Assembly: GCA_016169945.1 (NCBI GenBank)
Contig: JADLSH010000365.1
Span: 1,980,501 to 2,044,500 of the forward strand
Origin: Trachythela sp. YZ-2020
Taxonomy: Eukaryota; Cnidaria; Anthozoa; Malacalcyonacea; Clavulariidae
Length of the DNA stretch: 64,000 bases
Direction of reading: 5' to 3'
Translations under genes and position numbers: made by a program
Shown: positions 20,701-30,085 of the stretch, in pieces
How positions within the stretch are numbered: position 1 is the stretch's first letter
How the letters are laid out: each line of letters begins with the position of its first letter
The notes under the pieces: model-generated
The model's input: only the letters and a program-made list of their open reading frames with translations
The model's database searches: none
Told to the model about the DNA's origin: nothing

Positions 20701-23383
20701 TTGGCTACAAGCACGACACGGAGGCAACAGCAATATATATTTCTGCATTCGCAGATACAAAAAACTCACTCTTGACAACCAGTGAAATGTCTGCATCAAA
20801 ATAATTGCAAGGCCACAGGCTCGATTTTACCAAGAGGGCCTATAGTTACAACTGTATATAACTATATACCTTTAACATTTACATATTTCAATGTCACCAA
20901 GAACGTTCAATATTCACATCATTTTACACAATCGTCAGCGATTTCCCTCTAATCTTGCACAGCCAGTTATTATAGGGTCACACTGCCGCACGCATGCATT
21001 TAAGTAAGGTTATAGGCAATAGATCCATTAATATTTACTTCCAAACCCCGATGTGTTTTAAATAGGCCAGAATCAATCATACTTACAATTAAGCTTAACT
21101 ATTACATCAATTGATTTTTCATCTGCATAATTTACATTGGGGTAGTTTTGGGCTACACACTTGTAAGTTCCACTGTCTGCTCCACCAACATTAGGGAGAG
21201 TCAATGTTTGATTTTCCGTTCCTCTTTCCCCAATCCGGATGCCATTTTTAGACCAAGTAATATTGGCTGGAGGGTTTCCACCTTCACCTCTACATACACA
21301 TTTGACATTATCACCTTCATTTACTGTGATAGGACTAGAACAACTGAACGTGACGTTTGGTTTTTCTGAAATATAATGTAGCCATGTACAGTAAGTGTTT
21401 GAAAGTTATTTTGTAGGTTAGAGTGAAGCTCGTTATTTGACAAAAATTTAAGAATGAAGAGAAAGTAAATAAATGCAGTTAAGGAGACAAGTATATTAAA
21501 GTTAATATATCTTAACTTAAAATTTCATTTCATACTACTCGATTATACTCAATGCTTTGCATTTTTGAAGCTCCAGAACTGCATTTTCCAGAACTGCGTT
21601 TTCCGAAACAAATTCCTAAAGAATACCTTTTGCAATGAATGCATGTTTTACAGTAACGTTGATTTTGATATATTTAACTAAAACTTGGATGAATGCATTG
21701 CAGTTGACTCAACTCTTTTCTTTTGTTTGAAAAGGTATTGAAAAAACCTATTAAACGAAACTAACATATGGGACCGGGTACTATAGCAATACGAGGATAA
21801 ATCGGCAGAATTAGGTTAATCGACCGATTATTCGGTTTAAGCGCCCTTCAAATATTCGGCCTTGTTAATCGACAATTTTTGTGATCGGCTTATCTCTGAC
21901 AGAGTTACGGTTAATGTTCCAGCGGCATCTCTAGAAAACATTTACTCTCAAAACACCAAAAATACTCATAACATAACCCTTTGAAGACTCCAGAATTTAG
22001 AAAATTCGAACTTTCGCGCCGTTTATCATCAAAATTTTTTCCAAGGTAATACAATTTTATATAATCCTTGATCAGTTTTCTTTATATGAGAAGCAATTCA
22101 AAGTATCGCATTGATCAAGATGAGATACTCAAGTGATAAAGATGGTTAGAACAATGCAGGCCCGTAGCTGGGGCAGGAGGCACGGCCCCCCATGGCGAAA
22201 ATTTGTGCCCCCCCTGTGCCCCCCCTGGCACAATTATACATCCCCCCCAAAAAAAATAATGTAAGTTTCGGTGTGTTATATGTGATTTTTTTGATAAAAA
22301 TACTGGTTTATATGATAAATATGCAGGTTTTGTACTTAAATTCAATATATTTAATCAACTGTATATATCTTGTAATAATAGTAATTGGTTGTAGATGTTG
22401 TTTCAATGCCATGCCCATGCTCATGCATGTACCTACCAAAACATTATTGTAAAATTTTAAGAAACATTTTAATGGAAACTTACTTGCAATAAAAACTATA
22501 ACACTAGATGTATCAGGCATGCCAGTTGACTGAAGGGTAAAGTAGTAGTTTCCATTATAACTTTGATTGACGTTTTTTAAAACCAATGTTGCTGGCTTTT
22601 CCACATCAATCTGAAATAATTTGGTTTCTATATCGACGGTACCATTGTATATCACTTTTGCCAGACCTTCTCCCGAACCGTCAGTACTTTTGAAATACCA
22701 AGATTGATAAACTACTTTTGATATATCGTCGTCAAATGTCCACCTTATTTTCGTTGTTCGTCCAAATAAGAGGGTATATTTTGTCTTATCAGGCGGTGAA
22801 GTGATCCCTCCTAAACAACACAAAAAATGCATTAATCTATTACAATTTGAAAATAATGAAATCGACTATGTTTGGGTCAATCAGTGCTCTCACAACTTTT
22901 TTTCCCTCGGGGGCATTTGCAGAAATTGTTAACCCTTGGGGGGTTGTGTTTGACCAACAATCATAGTGTATATTGTCCCAAAAGGAATCGGGGTGACGGG
23001 AGAAAGACAACTCACAATTGTAACATGGAATATTAAAATGGCAACAACAAGCAGTTGTATACTTGTAGCTCATTACTATACAAAGACGTGTCAAACATAT
23101 TACTCCTATCCCCCCCCCCCCCTAGGTTGCCTTTAGCATTAAATCTAGTTAAACACAAGAAGTTCAAGTCATTCCTTTTAATAACCCTGCCAAGAAAGTG
23201 TGCAAGTAACGAATCACTTTTTTTTTTTAAATATCTCACAAATGAGCCACTTTAAAGCAAACAAGCGATATAGAAAGACAAGAAAATCAAATTCGTAAGA
23301 AAATGAGAATATAAAGTCCTACCTTCACATGGAAACAACAAACAACTGAGACCAAATAAAATAAGAAAACCGAAGCTAGGCAT
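16179..23383 (-). CDS. Ig-domain transmembrane receptor with ITAM-like, SH2/SH3-docking tail (five exons)
   Basis: Join of 23383-23323, 22810-22484, 21365-21087, 18640-18310 and 17775-16179. All introns are GT..AG, the junction phases are 1,1,1,2, and the sum of 2595 nt is 865 codons with the stop, which supports the model. The product of 864 residues has a signal peptide (1-20), a cysteine-free V-set-like domain (21-129), a canonical Ig domain (130-222), about 32 residues of a third Ig domain, a transmembrane helix (about 257-279) and a 585-residue tail. Tail motifs are NPIYEEV at 308-314 (NPxY and Src-SH2 type), seven YxxP, repeated PPxLPSK/R SH3 ligands, and YAEL (840) and YQHL (855) 11 residues apart, an ITAM-like pair. 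The likely role is cell-surface recognition signalling through Src-family kinases and adaptors (inference). The layout resembles vertebrate CEACAMs and Hydractinia Alr receptors; no orthology is claimed. Confidence 0.88.
17776..18309. other. Receptor intron 4 with SINE-like core
   Basis: GT..AG intron. It contains TTTCTCCGGGTACTCTGG (about 17940), the complement of the AGTACCCGGAG word found at 60.96 kb and close to the GTTTTCTCCGGGCACTGCGG word in the SINE-like element at 35.1 kb. No exon was seen. Confidence 0.55.
18310..18640 (-). CDS. Receptor exon 4: half Ig domain, transmembrane helix, juxtamembrane tail
   Basis: A TTCTTCACAG acceptor and a TTCAG/GTATGC donor bound the exon; phase is 1 in and 2 out. 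It starts PNKTVITFTPNSAVLGE and reaches a B-strand-like VNITCEVNGFPD. It then passes straight into WYVAVYSFASGLVLSCILAC, the membrane helix, then the CRRC stop-transfer segment and NPIYEEVPGG. The C to G strands of the third Ig domain, including the second cysteine, are missing. A GTATGT inside the exon at the junction could be a relic donor. Confidence 0.88.
19053..19243. repeat. Foldback palindrome 3
   Basis: AGAAATAGAAAACATTTTCC pairs with the far end, and GTGTGGGAGTTTGGGAGAAC pairs with GTTCTCCCAAACTCCCAC. The loop core is AACGAGCCCGTAGGGCGAGTTT. A half copy (GTGTTTCTATACAGTTATAG) follows near 19460. Confidence 0.85.
20340..20800. repeat. Dispersed repeat shared with 42.9-44.2 and 48.9-52.5 kb
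   Basis: TCAAATGACATTGATAT..AGCAGGTCA, GATAATTTTCACCGTAAA and GCATTCGCAGATACAAAA occur in the same order at 42960-44160. The terminal GATACAAAA also closes the AT array at 52.49 kb. Confidence 0.75.
21087..21365 (-). CDS. Receptor exon 3: canonical Ig (I-set-like) domain
   Basis: A 279-nt exon, phase 1 to 1, between an ATATTTCAG acceptor and an ATT/GTAAGT donor. It encodes residues 130-222. Hallmarks are a B-strand cysteine in NVKCVCRGEG, the core tryptophan in NITWSKNG, the DSGTYKCVAQN F-strand motif with the second cysteine, and a closing DEKSIDVIVK strand. The phase 1-1 exon is the usual unit of Ig domain shuffling. N-linked sites are visible (NIT, NQT). Confidence 0.93.
21366..22483. other. 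Receptor intron 2
   Basis: GT..AG intron. It includes a C/G-run transposon fragment near 22158-22250 (CAGGCCCGTAGCTGGGG and runs of C), probably a decayed hAT-type end. No exon was seen. Confidence 0.6.
22484..22810 (-). CDS. Receptor exon 2: cysteine-free V-set-like domain
   Basis: A 327-nt exon, phase 1 to 1, between a TTGTTTAG acceptor and a GCAA/GTAAGT donor. It encodes residues 21-129. The fold is inferred from strand spacing: TTKIRWTF (B), YQSWYFKS (C, with Trp), KVIYNG, ATLVLKNV (E), SYNGNYYFTLQ (F, in place of DSAxYxC). There is no cysteine in the whole exon. The N-glycosylation sites NGT and NQS are present. A V-set N-terminal domain without the disulphide is known in CEACAMs and is reported for cnidarian Alr receptors. 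Confidence 0.85.
22811..23322. other. Receptor intron 1
   Basis: GT..AG intron that starts GTAGGA and ends TTGTTTAG on the minus strand. It contains a C homopolymer near 23110. No other feature was seen. Confidence 0.6.
23323..23383 (-). CDS. Receptor exon 1: signal peptide
   Basis: The start ATG at 23383-23381 opens MPSFGFLILFGLSCLLFPCE, a compact hydrophobic signal peptide. The GAAG/GTAGGA donor leaves phase 1, which matches exon 2. This start was chosen because it gives a secretory leader and closes the reading frame of the whole transcript. 5' UTR exons cannot be judged. Confidence 0.85.
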
Positions 23384-24309
23384 CTTATAGGGACGTTGAA
23401 TCTAGACAAAAAAGAAATACAATTAAGAAATATTGCTTTTCCTTTGGGAAATAGTATTGACGAGGTTGAACAAATCACTATTTTCATTGTCATTGAAACT
23501 GCAATGCACAAGCTTACACATTAACATGCCAGTTTAATGAAAAATCATCCCAGTGTCAGCCGAAGCTGATCAACCAAATAAATTTCAGTTAAATTTCTTC
23601 CTATCTTATTTCTTTTTGGTACTCACAAAATACATCTAAGCATGTACATAAAGCAGTTTTCGTAGCTTTTTGCAGCATAGTTTTGTATGCCTGTAGATTT
23701 TATTTTTGTGCATGGAGCCGATCTTCGAAAGGAGCTAGGCTCTTCGAAAGGAGCTAGGCTTCGATAATCACTTCGAATTTGGCGAACAATTGTTAATTAT
23801 TGTTCTATAGAATATGAAGTGTATGCTGTTGCTAATGAATTTATATGCGATATTGAAAAGATAGTGAAACCCATATAAAAGGTATATATAAATATATTGC
23901 TATTTTTCACTCTGGAAAGTCACCAAAATTTTAACCTTATGTTTACCAAATGAATTGGACAATACGTTGACATTCCAAAACAGAAAGAAGAGTGCACTTA
24001 TGTGTTTGGCACAATTTTCAGATTACATCGAAAACAAAGTTTTGCTTTAGGGCCAAAGTCATAGAAAACCTACTTACTTTTAATAGCAATACGGAATAAG
24101 GATTATGCTAACTTTTAGCTGTCAAATAAAACCAGTTTTGTATCATTGCGGATCAAAAATGTCCGGTCGAAATCGGATTTTTCCACTGTTGAAGATTGAG
24201 TGCAAATCTATACGTTATTGTGTACCTCGCGATTTAAGAACAAAATTCATGTTTAAAACATTTCACTAGACTGAAAGTTTGCAGAGAACTTGCAATGTCT
24301 AATGTTTCT
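23384..24309. other. Receptor 5' flank
   Basis: Upstream of the receptor start on the minus strand. No TATA element or gene could be assigned. A small repeat fragment (GCCTGTAGATTTTATTTTTG, also near 5130) lies at about 23690. Confidence 0.4.
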
Positions 24310-24622
24310 ATAGCCTGCGCCGCAGACGTATATTATATCCGTCTGCGAATTAGTGATAACATTCTTGTCCAGACTCCCGTTGCGTACCTGAATTTGAGTA
24401 CTAGATCCTGATTGGCTCGCTGTTAAGTCCAAACTCTGATTGGATATCGCGTGAACGTTTGAATATGGATAATATCCAATCAGAGTTGATCTAAGTTGGG
24501 ACTTAACAGCGGGCCAATCAGGATCTAGTACTCAAATAAAGGTACGCGACGGGATCGAGTCAGAACAAGAATGTTATCACTAATTCGCAGACGGATATAA
24601 TATACGTCTGCGGCGCAGGCTA
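24310..24622. mobile_element. MULE-like MITE, TAGCCTGCG ends
   Basis: The ends TAGCCTGCGCCGCAGACG and complement, with arms of about 140 bases, pair across the element. The flanks AATGTTTC(T/C) at 24301 and 24623 give an 8-9 bp duplication with at most one mismatch. It is non-coding and a member of the TAGCCTG group at 24926, 38314 and 39970. Confidence 0.82.
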
Positions 24623-25233
24623 AATGTTTCCCACATAAGGAAATTGTGGGAAATTTAAAGAATATCTTTGGAAAAGTGTTTTTTCGACCGGCAATTTCAA
24701 ATCGTATCGTCCTGGACCGACATTTTTGTTCGCAATGCCCATCAGCCCATTATACAAGTAACTCAGAGGTCCTAAGGATAGTGGAAAGTTTCAAAAGGCT
24801 ATGAGTAAACCATACTTGGCCTGTTTCATACGTCGCACTATCGTATAATTCAGACGAATTAAATTCGACGCTAATGCGGCGTCGTATGAAATGAATTAAA
24901 TTCGTCTGATGAATTAAATTCGTCCTAGCCTGAAAACAGACCTACGTTTCGCCCGCCCTAAAATTCACGGGTCAAGGAATGGCGAAACGTAGGTCTGATG
25001 AAAATGTTGTCAAAACGCTGTGGAATCCGACCGCCTGGCGGTCGGAATAGCTGATTGGATAATTCTCGCCGATAAGGTGTTTGATTGGTCGGTCGCTTAC
25101 ATGAAAGGTTTAGAATTAGTTTGGAAAGGTCAGCAATTTTCAGCAAGAAGGTCAAGTTGACAAAATTATGCTACGAGTTTATGAATCAAAATTTGAATAT
25201 AAATCTACATAACAATAGCTGTTGCGTGTGGAC

Positions 25234-25521
25234 ATGTCGAAGGACGAGTTGTTTAAGAAGGCATTGGATTTAACTGTAGCACAATTTAACTACCGTTCGT
25301 TAAAAACCGAACAAGAAACGTGTATTAAAAAGCTTGTGGTGGATCGTGAGGATGTATTTGCTGTGTTGCCAACTGGCTACGGAAAGAGTCTAATTTATCA
25401 GATATTACCATTAGTGTTCACCGAAATGGATGTGTTTGAATACGGCCAGTGTAACGATACTCACACTGTTATTGTTGTTATTGTTAGTGTTATTGATGAC
25501 GACGGAGACGTTCCGACTTGA
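25234..25521 (+). pseudogene. RecQ-type helicase N-terminal fragment in transposon
   Basis: The first in-frame ATG gives MSKDELFKKALDL, then FNYRSLKTEQETCIKKLV (the RecQ 'zero' motif and Q region: phenylalanine, LK..Q). DVFAVLPTGYGKSLIYQ follows, a Walker A motif in the RecQ form. After about 60 residues the similarity stops and the frame runs into sequence antisense to the ZAD-like ORF. Only motifs 0 and I remain, so this is not an active helicase. It lies just inside the left terminal repeat. Confidence 0.8.
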
Positions 25522-25814
25522 GAGGAAAGTGAGTCATTCTTTTTTACTGCTTCACATATTTCCATAAATGTATTATACATACTTGTAACTTTCCGCGCAC
25601 ATTTCTTGCACACGGATCTGCGGTTGAACTTATCTTTTTGAAGTTTTATGCCGATATGTGACAAAAGAACACTCAATGTAACTGTATCTACATTTAACCC
25701 TTTTATTAGAGCGACAATTTCTTTATTATTAGTGCCAGTGAATAGCGGAACACTTGTGTGTTTATTGCCGCGAATTTTAAAATTGCCAAAACAAAAGGCA
25801 CACTCGGCCGACAT
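25461..25814 (-). CDS. ZAD-like zinc-finger first exon in transposon
   Basis: ATG at 25814 opens a 117-codon frame that begins MSAECAFCFGNF, with a second cysteine pair in RRSVCKKCARKV about 60 residues later. The spacing C-x2-C ... C-x2-C is like ZAD-type protein-interaction fingers, which often start TE-encoded and zinc-finger proteins. Similar N-terminal pieces occur in the elements at 39970 and 45210. The distal 20 residues (Ser/Thr/Val rich) are probably read-through beyond a lost splice site. Confidence 0.6.
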   Translation of the reverse strand: MSAECAFCFGNFKIRGNKHTSVPLFTGTNNKEIVALIKGLNVDTVTLSVLLSHIGIKLQKDKFNRRSVCKKCARKVTSMYNTFMEICEAVKKNDSLSSQVGTSPSSSITLTITTITV

Positions 25815-26180
25815 ATTCGATATTGTTTACAAAAAACTATTCTAAACTTCTATTTTTAGGTGTTAAATGTGTCAATCTCATTGTTAATTATTACAAAATG
25901 TAAAGTGGGCGGAATGCACTTTTGACAACATTTTCATCAGACCTACGTTTCGCCATTCCTTGACCCGTGAATTTTAGGGCGGGCGAAACGTAGGTCTGTT
26001 TTCAGGCTAAATTCGTCCAAGACGTTTTATCCGTCATGGTCAGACGGATACAACGTCTGTAGCATGTCTTCATTTCATACGACGTCGTATCGTCGAGTCG
26101 AATTAAATACATTGGAATTATGTTAATGTGAGTTTCTGATTATGGTTCGTATTAATTTGTAATCCATGATGGCTTCTTAT

Positions 26181-26525
26181 GAATTAAATTCGTCTGAATT
26201 AAATTCGTCTGAATTAAATTCGTCTGAATTAAATTCGTCTGAATTAAATTCGTCTGAATTAAATTCGTCTGAATTAAATTCGTCTGAATTAATAAATTCG
26301 TCTGAATTAAATTCGTCTGAATTAAATTCGTCTGAATTAAATTCGTCTGAATTAAATTCGTCTGAATTAAATTCGTCTGAATTAAATTCGTCTGAATTAA
26401 ATTCGTCTGAATTAAATTCGTCTGAATTAAATTCGTCTGAATTAAATTCGTCTGAATTAAATTCGTCTGAATTAAATTCGTCTGAATTAAATTCGTCTGA
26501 ATTAAATTCGTCTGAATTAAATTCG
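26181..26525. repeat. 15-bp minisatellite GAATTAAATTCGTCT, about 23 copies
   Basis: Nearly perfect head-to-tail units, with one 18-bp variant (GAATTAATAAATTCGTCT) near 26286. It lies inside the TIR element 24818-26550. The single open frame through it (NSSEL repeats) is an artefact of the 15-bp period. Confidence 0.97.
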
Positions 26526-26550
26526 TTAAATTCGACGTATGAAACAGGCC

Positions 26551-27258
26551 TTATTTGTTTTATTATTTTAACTATTTCATTTTTATTCTTTAAAACAGGG
26601 AAATTCCATGAAAATTTATCGAAAAAAATGTTCTTTTAGACCGGAAGTTTTGTTTTTTTGTAAGCGGAAGACTGCAATAGTTTCGCTTTCTAAAAATAGG
26701 TATTACCGGTACTAACGGCACAGACCTTTGACACAGAATTACGTCCAGAGTTTCTTTAATATTTATGCTTTTTTCAATACTATTGCATGTGCAAAAGCAA
26801 TTTTGTATTTATCAAAACAGTATAAAAGTGTAAATATATCAAAACAGTTATAGATGTATAGATATATATATCAATTTATAACCGATTCGGCCACGCATCG
26901 CAGTCGGACATTATTAGATATTCTATTATTTCAGCAACGTTTCGTACACATGTAGTATTAATGTATTATTTATAGCTTTATGCTAATTATGCTATTACAA
27001 TAATACAATTTTATGAACATGCAGTTATATAAACTTTTAATTGGCAATATCAATATGCTTCTTCTCAATCGATTTAGTCTACAGACCATAAAACAAAAAC
27101 ATGTGCATGTATAATATAATATCTTCTACTTCGCAAACAGCTTCTCAGTTTTCCTCGACTACAAACCAACTATAACTACAAAACTTCATGAATTATGTAA
27201 ATATACTACTGCAACATTTTGGAATTGATTTTGGACTACATATCGGATAGCGATAGCC
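26551..27258. other. Non-coding
   Basis: AT-rich sequence. No gene or clear repeat was recognised. Confidence 0.4.
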
Positions 27259-27460
27259 GAGGGGTGTATCACTCAAAAAAATCTCGTACACCCCTCCGAA
27301 AAATCCTTAAAAATCCTTAAAAATCTTTCAAAATCTCTAAAAATCTCAAAAATCCCTGCAAAGTCTCTGAAAATCTCGAAAATCCCTGAAAATCCCTGAA
27401 AAATCCCTGAAAATCCCAGCAAATCCCTGAAAATCCTTAACAAATCCCTGAGTATTTCTA
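27259..27460. repeat. 'AAAATCCCTG' degenerate tandem tract
   Basis: A short inverted repeat (GAGGGGTGTA / TACACCCCTC, 27259-27296) is followed by about 15 variants of AAAATCCCTG and AAAATCCTTA. The minus-strand open frame through it is not a gene. Confidence 0.8.
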
Positions 27461-27523
27461 GTACTTCATGTAAGGTTATGAGCAAATTTCGCGCCAAAAC
27501 TATTGCTTTTAAAAAAAAACAAA

Positions 27524-27877
27524 ATGGAGGTTGACGAGGTCTCTGAAATCCATCCTACTGATCCTAAAAATACTTCAGATGCTATTCCTAATCAAATATG
27601 GAATATGTTTCCATCGAATGGAACTTATATAAAGAACATAATAAAATTCAGCGGCTATGAGACCATAGATTCGGTTCTCAAATTAAAAAACAAAGAAGAG
27701 ATTGAAAAAATGTTTTCGTCTGGTTATTTACCCATGAAGCATTATGTTGGAAGCATTGACGACTCCTCTTTGCAAGAAAATCCTGAGTTTTCGTTTTCTA
27801 TTCCCGTAGAGGTGGTCTGGAAAGTTTTGCCCAACTGGCACTCAAAAATAACCTTGGATTTTAGTGAAAGTAAATAG
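27524..27877 (+). CDS. Unassigned exon, probably transposon-derived N-terminus
   Basis: ATG at 27524 gives MEVDEVSEIHP and a 117-residue frame of even, coding-like composition. It includes IPNQIWNMFPSNGTYIKNI and SGYETIDSVLKLKNKEEIEKMF. This resembles, from memory only, the N-terminal segments of multicopy uncharacterised proteins of invertebrate DNA transposons. A GAAA/GTAAAT just before the stop could be a donor, which would make it a first exon of about 114 codons. No downstream exon was recognised, and a TTAA element starts 130 bp later. The function is unknown. Confidence 0.4.
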   Translation: MEVDEVSEIHPTDPKNTSDAIPNQIWNMFPSNGTYIKNIIKFSGYETIDSVLKLKNKEEIEKMFSSGYLPMKHYVGSIDDSSLQENPEFSFSIPVEVVWKVLPNWHSKITLDFSESK

Positions 27878-28010
27878 TTGACTTTAATACTCTATAGTTA
27901 ATCTGAAAAAGTTAGTAAGTTGCATTAACAAAATAATAAAGTTTACATTGTTTGGCAGGAGCTAATATCGACTATTATACATACAAAAGCAAGACTAAAG
28001 TAAAACTTAA

Positions 28011-29516
28011 GGTGGTCCTATACCAAATTTTAAAAGAAAATCCTATTTTGAAATTAGCCATATTATGCATCATTAATGATCCCTTTTTCGTTTTCTTGTG
28101 TTAATTTTTGTATTTGTTTGGCGTAAAATGGATAAATAGGGGAAAATAGCAGGTTGTTTGAAATTTTGTCCCGTAGCAACCACCATAGTTGGAAAATCGC
28201 GAGCATTGTAGCATTTACGAAAACGTTTTTTCCTCCAAATGAATACTAGCTATATGGTGATTTTAAACGATTTTATTTCAAATGACACCAAGCACAAGTC
28301 GGTTATATTTAGGCGGGAGAGGCGTTATAATGGCGTGAAAGCAAATTGTTTTCGTGCTATATATTTTCTGTAATTACGGTTCCACTTCAAGGCTATGACT
28401 GATTGAGGACATCATGTAAAGTCCGACGAAAGTCGATCTGCCATAACCTTTCAAAGAACCGAAGGGTTAAACATTGGTGTATTTTTAAAGACGGCAACGG
28501 CGGAGGTCACAGCTGTGAACCAAACTTAGATGTTGAAATAGTACGTGTTAAAGATTTTTGAAAAAATCTAGCATGGCATTTTCATGATATATATGCCTAC
28601 CTCTCCCGTTTAGCATGCGTTTGGCTATGTGATTTCGACCCCGAATTAGTCTTAGTATAATTTCTAAACATATAAAATATAGGAAGGCTCCATGTCGAAT
28701 TTTTCATTTGTGCGTATAATATAAATAAATAAAAGGTTTCCCAATATAAGGCGCATACATTTGAAATATGTTGTTTATTTAAACATATACAAATATAACT
28801 TTTACATAATTTCCAAATATCTATATGGGCACATTTATATACCGAATATATAAACTATAATCAACTATCTATCACTAAAAATTGTAACACTAATCCACAA
28901 ATTGTATAACAGTGAGTGATTTTGTATCAGCCACTCATATTCTATATTATTAGAGTAAAAATGAGGACAAAAAAAAATATTTTCAATGTATAAATCATGT
29001 TGATAAACCGAACATTGAACTTTAAATGCATTTTTCTCGCATTAGCAAAACTAGCGATTTCCATTATTGCGCGCAGGATATCTGAAGAGGTATTGAAGCT
29101 ATCTTAATAAAATTTTCAGCATAGACTCATCATATCAAGCTCTAGGAGTTGAACTAACATAATTGAGTTATGTTGAATAGTTTTGAAGTGGTGACAATTT
29201 CCATGCGAGTCGTCAAATGCCTTTCCAGTTTTTGACCTATAAAACTGGTGATAATGTTTCAATGTTGATTGTTTTACTTCAACTCCTAGACAATGTTATT
29301 TGTTAGTAAATAAAAGTTATTAATGCTTATTTAGTTATTGTGTTTATAAAATTGCATGAATTTCGCCACAGGGGGTGCTTTATCTCGGTAACCATGGCAA
29401 CAGTGTCATGGACCAAAATATTGTTTTGGTCAGAGTATCGAGCCAAACAAGATAGTAACAGATGAGTTTCATACTATTAAAACGAAGGAAAATATTTTTT
29501 TTGGTAGAGGACCACC
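28011..29516. mobile_element. TTAA-flanked element (Kolobok/piggyBac-type TSD), no transposase
   Basis: The ends GGTGGTCCTATACCAAA and TTTGGTAGAGGACCACC (one mismatch) lie directly inside TTAA at 28007-28010 and 29517-29520. The 1506-bp interior is AT-rich with no ORF over 60 codons, so it is non-autonomous. The TTAA target is used by Kolobok and piggyBac. The GG start argues against a typical piggyBac CCC end. Confidence 0.82.
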
Positions 29517-29520
29517 TTAA

Positions 29521-30085
29521 GTTCTTGTGAAGTCTTAAGTTCTTGTGAAGTCTTTGAGTTTTTTGCCTCGGATTTTCGAGGGATTCAATACGGTATTCTT
29601 ATTGCCCTGCGACGACTTGAACACATTTCAAACCAATAAAAGCATAAAAAAATCCTTAAAAATAATTTAAAACAATCAAAAATAAACGGAAAATACGGAA
29701 AAGGGATAACTACAAAGGATAAAATCAAGTTTTGTTGCATAAAGTCGAAATATTAAGGTGAATTTTACGATGTTTTTAACTAAAACAGTCAAGAATATAT
29801 ATTTTTTCGAACATGCAAAGTTGTTTTTGTCTTTGATCCGATAGCTCAATATCACTATATTTTCTATTAATTTTATATTTTATTCTATAAATCGTACTGT
29901 AGAGTAGTTTTACTAAGCTAAGATTAGATAAATTTGTAAATGACTAAGACAAATTGTATCATGGAAATTATTTTGACATTTGAAAATGACCGGCTTTGAG
30001 TTTCGGACTTTGTACTTTGCCCTCGCGTGACCAATTTTTGGCAAAATGAATTGTTTTTTGTTGTCTGAAATGCCATATAATAAAC
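29521..30085. other. Non-coding
   Basis: Starts with a short direct repeat of AAGTTCTTGTGAAGTCTT. Nothing else was recognised. Confidence 0.4.

Larger units (their letters stand above)
18641..21086. other. Receptor intron 3 with repeats
   Basis: A 2.4-kb intron that begins GTAAGT. It holds the foldback at 19053-19243, a 'GGTACGCAAAGCGTACATGT' copy near 19800 and a repeat copy at 20340-20800. No further Ig exon was recognised. Confidence 0.6.
24926..26009. mobile_element. MULE-like element carrying helicase and ZAD-like exons
   Basis: The terminal repeats begin TAGCCTGAAAACAGACC. The arms of about 90 bases also contain GTTTCGCCCGCCC. The flanks are exact 9-bp repeats AATTCGTCC (24917-24925, 26010-26018), although the host is a repeat containing that word. 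Two short coding pieces point inward, one from each end, and overlap. It looks like an internal-deletion derivative of a larger two-gene element. The 9-bp duplication suggests the Mutator superfamily, but the transposase is absent. Confidence 0.82.
24818..26550. mobile_element. TIR element with internal minisatellite and nested insertion
   Basis: The ends GGCCTGTTTCATACGTCG and CGACGTATGAAACAGGCC bound 1.7 kb. The element's own sequence is GAATTAAATTCG-rich. It holds a 15-bp minisatellite (26181-26525) and was invaded by the MULE-like element 24926-26009. Its target duplication is unclear, so the class is not assigned. Confidence 0.75.

Noticed and set aside
4159..23383. Single receptor tyrosine kinase gene spanning both loci
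   Set aside because: The receptor ends in its own stop with AATAAA. The kinase exon begins in the SH2-kinase linker typical of cytoplasmic Src-family genes, and exon phases do not match for a direct splice.
24301..26018. CRISPR-like array (regular repeats with spacers)
   Set aside because: Repeats are continuous tandems or terminal inverted repeats without unique spacers, and the window is eukaryotic.
26166..26639. 157-residue frame of NSSEL repeats
   Set aside because: Pure product of a 15-bp minisatellite inside a transposon. It has no independent coding evidence.
27273..27497. Minus-strand frame rich in FRDF/GIF
   Set aside because: Translation of the degenerate AAAATCCCTG tract.
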